Positions 58,478 to 64,000 of a stretch of DNA of 64,000 nt are shown here, piece after piece. The first letter of the stretch is position 1, and each line of letters begins with the position of its first letter. The stretch spans positions 12,257,253-12,321,252 of the forward strand of contig CM075939.1 of NCBI GenBank assembly GCA_038030265.1. The letters are read 5' to 3'. The stretch is from Corythucha ciliata. Its lineage: Eukaryota > Arthropoda > Insecta > Hemiptera > Tingidae. Made by a program: the position numbers and the translations under genes. The notes beneath the pieces were generated by a model, which was not told the origin of the DNA, ran no database searches, and was given only the letters and a program-made list of their open reading frames with translations.

Positions 58478-59400
58478 TTGTCTCAGAAACTGTCAATTTC
58501 GTCCTGGGGATTGTAAATTTCTAGTTGAAACTATCAGTATCGATCTAACACTGTCAATTTTTTCCTATGAAGGTCAATTTCGTCATTCGAAACTGTCAAT
58601 TTATCATCTTAATACTGCCAATTTTGCCCCACAAACTGTAAATTTCGTCCTCGAGTCTGCCAATTTCTTCCTAGAAACTGTGTCTAGGGATTTCGGAAAC
58701 TGACGGTTTTTAAGCCCCTTCACCGGAAACAGTCGAGTACTAGAAACTGTCAATTTCGTCGTTCAAAACTGTCGATTTCGCCCTGTAAACTGTCAAGTAA
58801 ATGTTCAAATCTTTTACGATTTCGTCCTTGAAATTGTCAATTTTGTTCTTCAAACCGTGAATTTCATCCTGGAAACTGTCAATTTCTTCCTAGTATTGTC
58901 AATTTCGAGTAAAACAACCACTTTCGTCGCCAAACCTATCAGTGTTGTCCTGAAACTGTCAATTTCGTCCTGGAAACTATCAACTTGCATTTGTTTGGGA
59001 AACAGTCAATTCTTTTCTGAAACTGTCCATTTTACCCAGGAAATTGTAAATTTCGATGTCAAAACTATCAATGTCATCCTAAAACTCCTAATTTCATCCT
59101 ATGAATTGTCAATTTCGTCCTCGAATTCGCTAATTTCACCCTAGATACTGTCAATTTCAACATTCAAAACTGTCAATTTCGACTTACAATACTGTCAATT
59201 TTGCCTCAGGAACTGACAATGTTGACTTGGAATCTCAATTTCCTCCAACATAACAAACATCCCAAACCTTGATTACGAGGTTTTGCATCAGATTACTAGA
59301 AACTATCAATATCGTCGTTCAAAACTGTCAATTTCGTTCTGGAAACTGTAAATTTCGTCCTCGATACACTGCCGATGTCGCCCTATAGACACTGTCATGT
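58478..59400 (+). repeat. D-family 20-21-bp minisatellite
   Basis: About 40 imperfect units of 'aaactgtcaatttcgtcctg', including 'gttcaaaactgtcaatttcg' variants. The array begins within about 20 bp of the truncated 5' side of the LINE fragment. No other block in the window uses this unit. Short frames in it are translations of the repeat. Confidence 0.88.
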
Positions 59401-61201
59401 TATTTATCTCCTTTTTTGATCACGGACCACTCACACCCCATAGAGAGCTGTTGCGGCTGCTACACTTTGGATATAGTACCGGTGCTACTGCCTGTGGTTA
59501 CGCCAATGAGCTCAACGCTATAGGAATTTCACTCCTCAGTAGGTACTCATGCAAGGAGGAGATGCCTTCATTATACTCCCAGCTTGGTGGATGAAGGATG
59601 ACGGCTTATGGTGGCGGCTTTTTTCTTTTTTTATTTCACGCGTATAGACGATGCCACTCTGACTGATTACGATTAGTGTTTTAAAAGGAACCGATGTAGA
59701 AAAGTATAGTAAGTCAGAAAATCACCAGAATTAAATAACCAAAAGGATAGGGAAAGAAAAATTGCGGAGCGTCAGTTTTCCCTCTCTTCCCATTAATTCA
59801 GGGTAAACTTAATTATCTGTTAAACTGATGATGATGGATCGACCATAATTCCTGGTATGAAATTGCTGCTTCATTTAGTCTACTAATTCCAATTTATTAC
59901 GTAAAAACCACAGTGAAAGTTGAAAGGTGAATATCGAGCATTGAGATTTTTATTCCATCAGCCAGTAAAGCTGGATAGTACAACTAAGCCAACGGTGTGT
60001 CTAGCGAGTAAGCATCGGCTGATTTACGAAGAGCCGCATTTGTACCCCCCCCCCCCGTCCATTCTCATTCCTTGTCCCAGTGATCACGTCCACGCTCTTT
60101 CATCTTTTTTTTTTAGTGGAATATAGCAAACTGCGGTCCAGTTTTACTGACTGTACTGTGATGCATTGATGCAGTATAATGGACGACGAAGGAATCGGAT
60201 GTGCTGGGGAAATGCATGGAAATAAATCAAGATAGATTTATGTGGTATGTAATAACACCCCCCTCCCCCCTTCTCGTTCAAGATGCCGAAGCGTGGGATA
60301 TTGTCTTGGAGTGTGAAGGGGGAAAAAGGATATAGAAACCATCAGAAATGGCTATGGGCGACGTCTATTTAACTATGTGCTATAAATCTGTCTCGCTCTT
60401 TTATTACTTCAAGGAGCTTTTCCAAAAGGATCTCCATAGTCATCTAGTCGTCTACCACCCCTCTTTCACCCCCCACCCATCACCCCAGAAATATAATTCT
60501 TCATTTATTTTTGCATACTTTGATGCGCCTGGTGCACCCCTTTTATTATTTTATTGTGTGGTACGGAGGCTCTAGAGAGGAAGTGTCTTTAAAAAGAAAA
60601 TTGTGTAAGACGAAAGTAAAAAATAAAAATGATACGTAATTTGTTCGAAAAAATAAAACGTTGAAAAGAGTCGTGTGAGAAATAGTTTTCAGGGAAAGAA
60701 ATTTTGGTGAGGTTTTTAGGAGCTGTTGACGGTGTGAGGTTCTGTGCAAAAGCGTTGAAGAAGAATAAAGGGTGGGATGGAGGAGAGGTGATAAATTTGG
60801 ACGATGCCTAAGGATAATAAGGTTATAAATCAAGTGGAGTTTGAGACAAGCCGACGTACAGCGTAGAGCACTCAATGCTTTTCACTATTATATTTTACTC
60901 GGACCACGTTCCCGTTGTAGGAAGCATCAATCTCCAGCTTTATTTTTCTTTGTTGCTGATTTTTTTTTCTTTAAATATATCATTTCACGTCAGTGCAACT
61001 ACAGAAAATCCCTACTCCCGGCAACATTCATTTTAAAACCAAAACCTATGGGCGAATTGGTGACAGTTGAGCCCTTCTAAAGATCAAAATTTAATCTTGT
61101 TTTCCACCACAGCTCATATTTCTTAATGCTCTTCTCCGCTTTTAATGGGCACAACTATATTTTTTCATACCCTCCCTCCCCCATTTCTGTCCTTGTTACA
61201 G
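59401..61201. other. Spacer upstream of complexin exon, probable intron or 5' region
   Basis: Few repeats, AT-rich, with a C-run at 60047-60056. It ends in a good splice acceptor: a pyrimidine-rich tract at about 61161-61195 and 'ttacag' with AG at 61200-61201. Any 5' UTR exon of complexin would lie in or beyond this region, but none can be told from sequence alone. The frame at 60875-60546 (-) and others look like chance. Confidence 0.45.
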
Positions 61202-61307
61202 TAATAAAGGAGCTGAAATAAGTCTAAAGCGGAGACACTAAGGAGAAGCGAAATGGCGGCTTTCGTGGCAAAGCAGATGGTGGGCAATAAGCTGAACGCC
61301 GTAAAAG
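61202..61307 (+). CDS. cpx: Complexin, first coding exon (partial gene)
   Basis: The exon has 51 bp of 5' UTR and then ATG at 61253, encoding MAAFVAKQMVGNKLNAVKG (the last codon is split, phase 1). This matches the N-terminus of invertebrate complexin, which in flies reads almost the same. Complexin is a small, soluble presynaptic protein that binds the assembled SNARE bundle, clamps spontaneous vesicle fusion and supports calcium-triggered release. The N-terminal segment seen here precedes the accessory and central helices, which must lie in later exons beyond this window. The acceptor AG (61200-61201) follows a pyrimidine tract. The donor is G|GTAAAG at 61308. The ATG has A at -3. Two nearby codon-level differences from the fly sequence are conservative. 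Confidence 0.87.
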
Positions 61308-62323
61308 GTAAAGTGCCTTATTTGTTTTATCAAGTTTTTCCCATTTCACTGTATTTCTCTCCATCAATGTTGCTACATGTTTCTCTCTTTTTTTTATTTT
61401 AATTGTGTTGAGTTAATGTTCAATTTGTGAATCGACGGTAATTCGGGGTTTTATGTGTGTTCATGTGATATCAACTCCCAGAGACAGTTGAAACTAATGA
61501 TGTAAATTAGATTTTACGAGTTATTTCCCGGCCAGTAGTATAAATCTGCTAATTCAGTACGAAATTAGTGAACCCTGTGGGGCGTTATGTTATTTAATTT
61601 TTCATTGGTCGTAATTTAACTCGAAATCGAGTTCCTCTTCGTTTACACACACTCTGTGGTTTTGCGACATAGTTACGTTATCAGATTAAATGATATTTCG
61701 TGTCAGTGATTAAAAGAGTTAGATATGAGCTAGAAGTGAGTGTTATAGGGTGAAATCGATAAACCACAGTTCGAGTTAGAGGGGGACAAAGTGTAAAAAA
61801 TTCAACGCGTAAGCTCGTCGCGTAAAAGCACGCACGAAGTGTATAGACCACTCGTATTCCTGAGGGGCAACCCCTCTATAAGGTGTTCGGTCCCTTCGGC
61901 ATTTCATAATGCATATAATTTCACTACAATATTCAACCTCCCTTGGCGCCCAATGCTGTCCATCAATAAAGAATTTTTAAGGGTGTCGACAAAAGGCGAC
62001 TTTCTTTTTTTAGTCTTGCACATCCTGCGGTGATTTATTTCTTGCCCCCTCCCTCGACCAAAAAAGGGGGTTCCATTTGAAAAGAACGGTGTGGCATTAG
62101 AATTACTAATAGCCTGTCGCGCGGTGAACCACTATCGTAGAATTGTAAGGCAACGAAAACTCCTAATTCTCTCTCGGACAACTAATCTTACTCGGTCATT
62201 TCGCGCACTGTTCCTCAACAGTTCACCGAGCCTTCCAACTTTAAATTTGTAATTTAAATTTGTCAAACGTCGTGTGGTGCAAGAGCCTCAGAGGTGAAGG
62301 TTTGAAACTCGATGGTGATTGTT
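61308..62323 (+). other. Start of complexin intron
   Basis: The intron begins GTAAAG at 61308. The following kilobase has no coding signal I can recognise and no satellite repeats. The frame at 61839-62033 is probably chance. The intron presumably continues to the end of the window, with the transposon remnants at 62324-64000 inside it, because no second complexin exon was seen. Confidence 0.55.
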
Positions 62324-62480
62324 AAGGCCCATCCACACTATGTTGAATTGGAGTTGAATGAGTTGATCAACTCGGTCGATTCAACTTTTAGCGCGATTCA
62401 ACAAGACGTCCACACTAAATGAAAGTAAAATAAGTGTAGACGTTGAACGGAGTTGAAGTTGAAAATTGAATGAGATCTGG
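62324..62480. mobile_element. Foldback-like sequence with AAGGCCC end
   Basis: It begins 'aaggcccatccacactatg' after TT (so TTA could be a target site) and holds repeated and inverted 'gttgaatt', 'ttgatcaactcgg' and 'gattcaac' segments, plus a second 'gacgtccacactaaatg' near 62405. The end resembles that of the MITE at 34328. It directly precedes the open frame at 62492, so it may be the 5' end of the same element. Confidence 0.45.
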
Positions 62481-62491
62481 GTCAGTGCCCA

Positions 62492-62937
62492 ATGGCCTTA
62501 CATTTTCTGGTTGTACTCGAGTGCATTACTTCCGTCGCAAAAATGAGCAGTGATGAAGAAACGTGCGTAACAGCGGCTGCTGCAATGGTTATTGTAGCAA
62601 ATTGTAGCCAGCCCAGCCTATTTCATCATCCATCATCGGCACCCATCTCGCCCGAGAAGATTTTGGATTCGCCCCTGCCTATTCAATGGCAGAAAGAAAT
62701 AATATCCGACAAGTTGAAAATAGAGAGAGATACCTAAGCATGCCTAAGATGAGCTGGAGTTATTTCTGTGTCCTCGGCTCCGGGATATCCTTAATCGACC
62801 CTATTTTTTTCCGGATCTGGATGGACTCCTTCACTGTCGCAAAGAGCACCAAAGAACTTGACTTAACCTGTATTGATGAGACACTTCTTACTGTTGAAAA
62901 TCAGTCCATTTTTCTTTGTGACTTGCATAAGGTTTAA
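62492..62937 (+). pseudogene. Possible PIF/Harbinger-type transposase remnant
   Basis: Two overlapping plus-strand frames (62492-62737 and 62686-62937). Within the first, an internal Met starts MSSDEETCVTAAAAMVIVANC, an acidic then Ala/Val-rich opening. The second has YLSMPKMSWSYFCVLGSG and ISLIDPIFF, loosely like the region around the R-M-x-x-x-x-F-x-x-LL and D-T-x-F-R blocks near the N-terminus of Harbinger nucleases. No DDE motif is visible. Upstream lies an end compatible with a TTA target. The assignment is weak, and an unknown protein remnant is equally possible. Confidence 0.3.
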
Positions 62938-63089
62938 CAAATTGGCATTGTGTTCAATCAAAGTTTTCCCAAAACAGATGTCTCCTCTCCAAACTTTACG
63001 AACTAACTACAACCAATTACTTTGCAATCTCCTTTAATCGTCGAATGTATTTCGGGCACAACTGTGCCCCCTCCAACACAACAACCGAT

Positions 63090-63600
63090 CGGGACAACCG
63101 ATATAAGGAGGTGGATTCCATAATAACAGATGATATCATCAGCTGTGCTCACAATACCGGGCATTTTCCTACTATTTCGTCCATCTTCTGTTGGAAAATA
63201 TCTGGAGCTACGTGGAGGCCCATGGGCATTCGTAAGTATTCGAATTTGCCGCAAATGGCAAATGGTATTGAAAGTTGCCATAGGGACGCTTTCATCGTCG
63301 AGAACTACGGACCATATCCGCTTTTAGCGTCAAGTTTACTGAAAAATTTAGATCCATTCATCTTGTCGGTGAGTTCCTCGAGAGTGGGAGTCCGATGGTA
63401 CGTCCTTTTGATCGCCTTATTCAAGTCGCAAGGATCAAGGCAAGCTATTATCGGGCTTCTTAACGGTTGCCATATGACTGACCCAATTCGTTGCTTCGTC
63501 CATGCGCTTGATTATTTCGTTGTCCACCATTTTCTTTAGCTCCAATTCAAGCTGATTGCGCAGATGAATAGGAAATTTCATAGCAGAAAAAATTGCAGGT
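63090..63600 (-). pseudogene. Ty3/gypsy reverse transcriptase, broken
   Basis: Minus-strand translation in three successive frames gives recognisable gypsy-type RT blocks: KKMVDNEIIKRMDEATNWVS and HMATVKKPDNSL (from about 63530), then LNKAIKRT, TPTLEELTDKMNGSKFF, SKLDAKSGY (motif A), then YLRMPMGLHVAPDIFQQKMD, EIVGK and finally STADDIICYY, the position of the Y-x-DD box (ADD at 63143-63135). There is a stop codon after KPDNSLP and at least two frameshifts. Protease, RNase H, integrase and LTRs are not seen. It lies inside the presumed complexin intron, opposite to that gene. Confidence 0.85.
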
Positions 63601-63720
63601 CGTACTTTTATATATATATAATTAAACGGGGAGGGAAGCCCAGAAGAAACTATCTCCTACCAAACTCGACTTATAAGATCTATTGTGGTGTCCCTTCAGG
63701 TTGCCCAGCCAAGAAAGACG

Positions 63721-64000
63721 CTAGTTTTCAAACATCCTCCACCACCACTCCTTAACGAAGATGAGGATATTCCCCGTAGGCACCCTGGAGATGTCTTCTG
63801 GTTGAAGCACATCATTTCCAAGATGGTGAAAGCGTAACCTCCCCAGAGCCTCACACTCACACCGTACGTACTCTGCTATTTCCACGGCCAAGTTGCAAAA
63901 TCTGCAAATGTCCGTGTCAGACTTCTTCATTAGTCTGAGTGTATGTCGATGTCTCCTCGGCGCAGAGAGATCAGGCCCTTCTCCGATCGTCCCTTTGGAG
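63721..64000 (-). pseudogene. C-terminal end of a non-LTR retrotransposon ORF2, partial
   Basis: The minus-strand frame is open from the window edge to 63721. It contains APRRHRHTLRLMKKSDTDIC, RFCNLAVEIAEYVRCECEAL, GRLRF and ends in KEWWWRMFEN. The pattern GHxxxxxxL...CxxC...ETAEH...CxxL is the cysteine-rich tail that follows the RNase H or RT domain in many jockey, R1 and LOA elements. The usual His is Tyr here (AEYVRCEC). The upstream part lies outside the window, so whether the rest of the element is intact is unknown. Confidence 0.75.

Noticed and set aside
63045..63539. 164-codon plus-strand open frame as a gene
   Set aside because: The minus strand carries Ty3/gypsy RT blocks across the same bases. 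The plus-strand frame is its antisense shadow.

Overview
The window looks like a stretch of arthropod, most likely insect, nuclear DNA. It is AT-rich, gene-poor, and filled with degenerate tandem repeats and decayed transposable elements. The one piece of a conserved animal gene that I recognise is a short exon at 61202-61307 (+). It encodes the invertebrate-type N-terminus of complexin and has a splice acceptor before it and a donor after it. The only complete protein gene is an intronless trypsin-fold serine protease at 30478-31533 (+). A sap-feeding insect would fit the protease and the repeats, but that is a guess.

Layout. 1-2040: A-family repeats (about 30-bp unit, core like GCGCTAATTCGCGGCTAAAA). 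3190-5549: decayed non-LTR retrotransposon (-), whose reverse transcriptase (RT) part is a chimera of two elements. 5550-7980: AT-rich spacer. 7980-14760: repeat mosaic whose orientation flips many times. 14760-19860: spacer with a perfect 31-bp hairpin. 19860-27720: more repeats, including a pair of inverted arms of about 1.05 kb (21171-22216 and 25087-26129). 28090-29600: C-family satellite with nested periods of about 30, 175 and 614 bp. 30264-32835: protease gene with a related miniature inverted-repeat element on each side and a hammerhead-like motif downstream.

33190-37680: B- and A-family repeats with a MITE inside. 37680-40560: hAT-like terminus, then spacer. 40560-44440: mixed repeats. 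44440-47170: spacer. 47170-50930: A- then B-family repeats. 51085-51536: RNase H fragment with a small TIR element against it. 51537-54125: mainly spacer. 54126-54256: another miniature element. 54330-56790: C-type repeats. 56790-58460: decayed jockey/CR1-like LINE (-). 58478-59400: 20-bp minisatellite. 59400-61200: probable upstream sequence or intron of complexin. 61308-64000: its presumed first coding intron, with a foldback element, a possible Harbinger remnant, a broken Ty3/gypsy RT (-) and the C-terminal end of another LINE (-).

The coding pieces do not form a pathway. The picture is one presynaptic gene with large introns and one single-exon protease set in repeat-rich DNA. Repeat-family names (A-F) are mine. 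All family assignments come from motif recognition without database searches.
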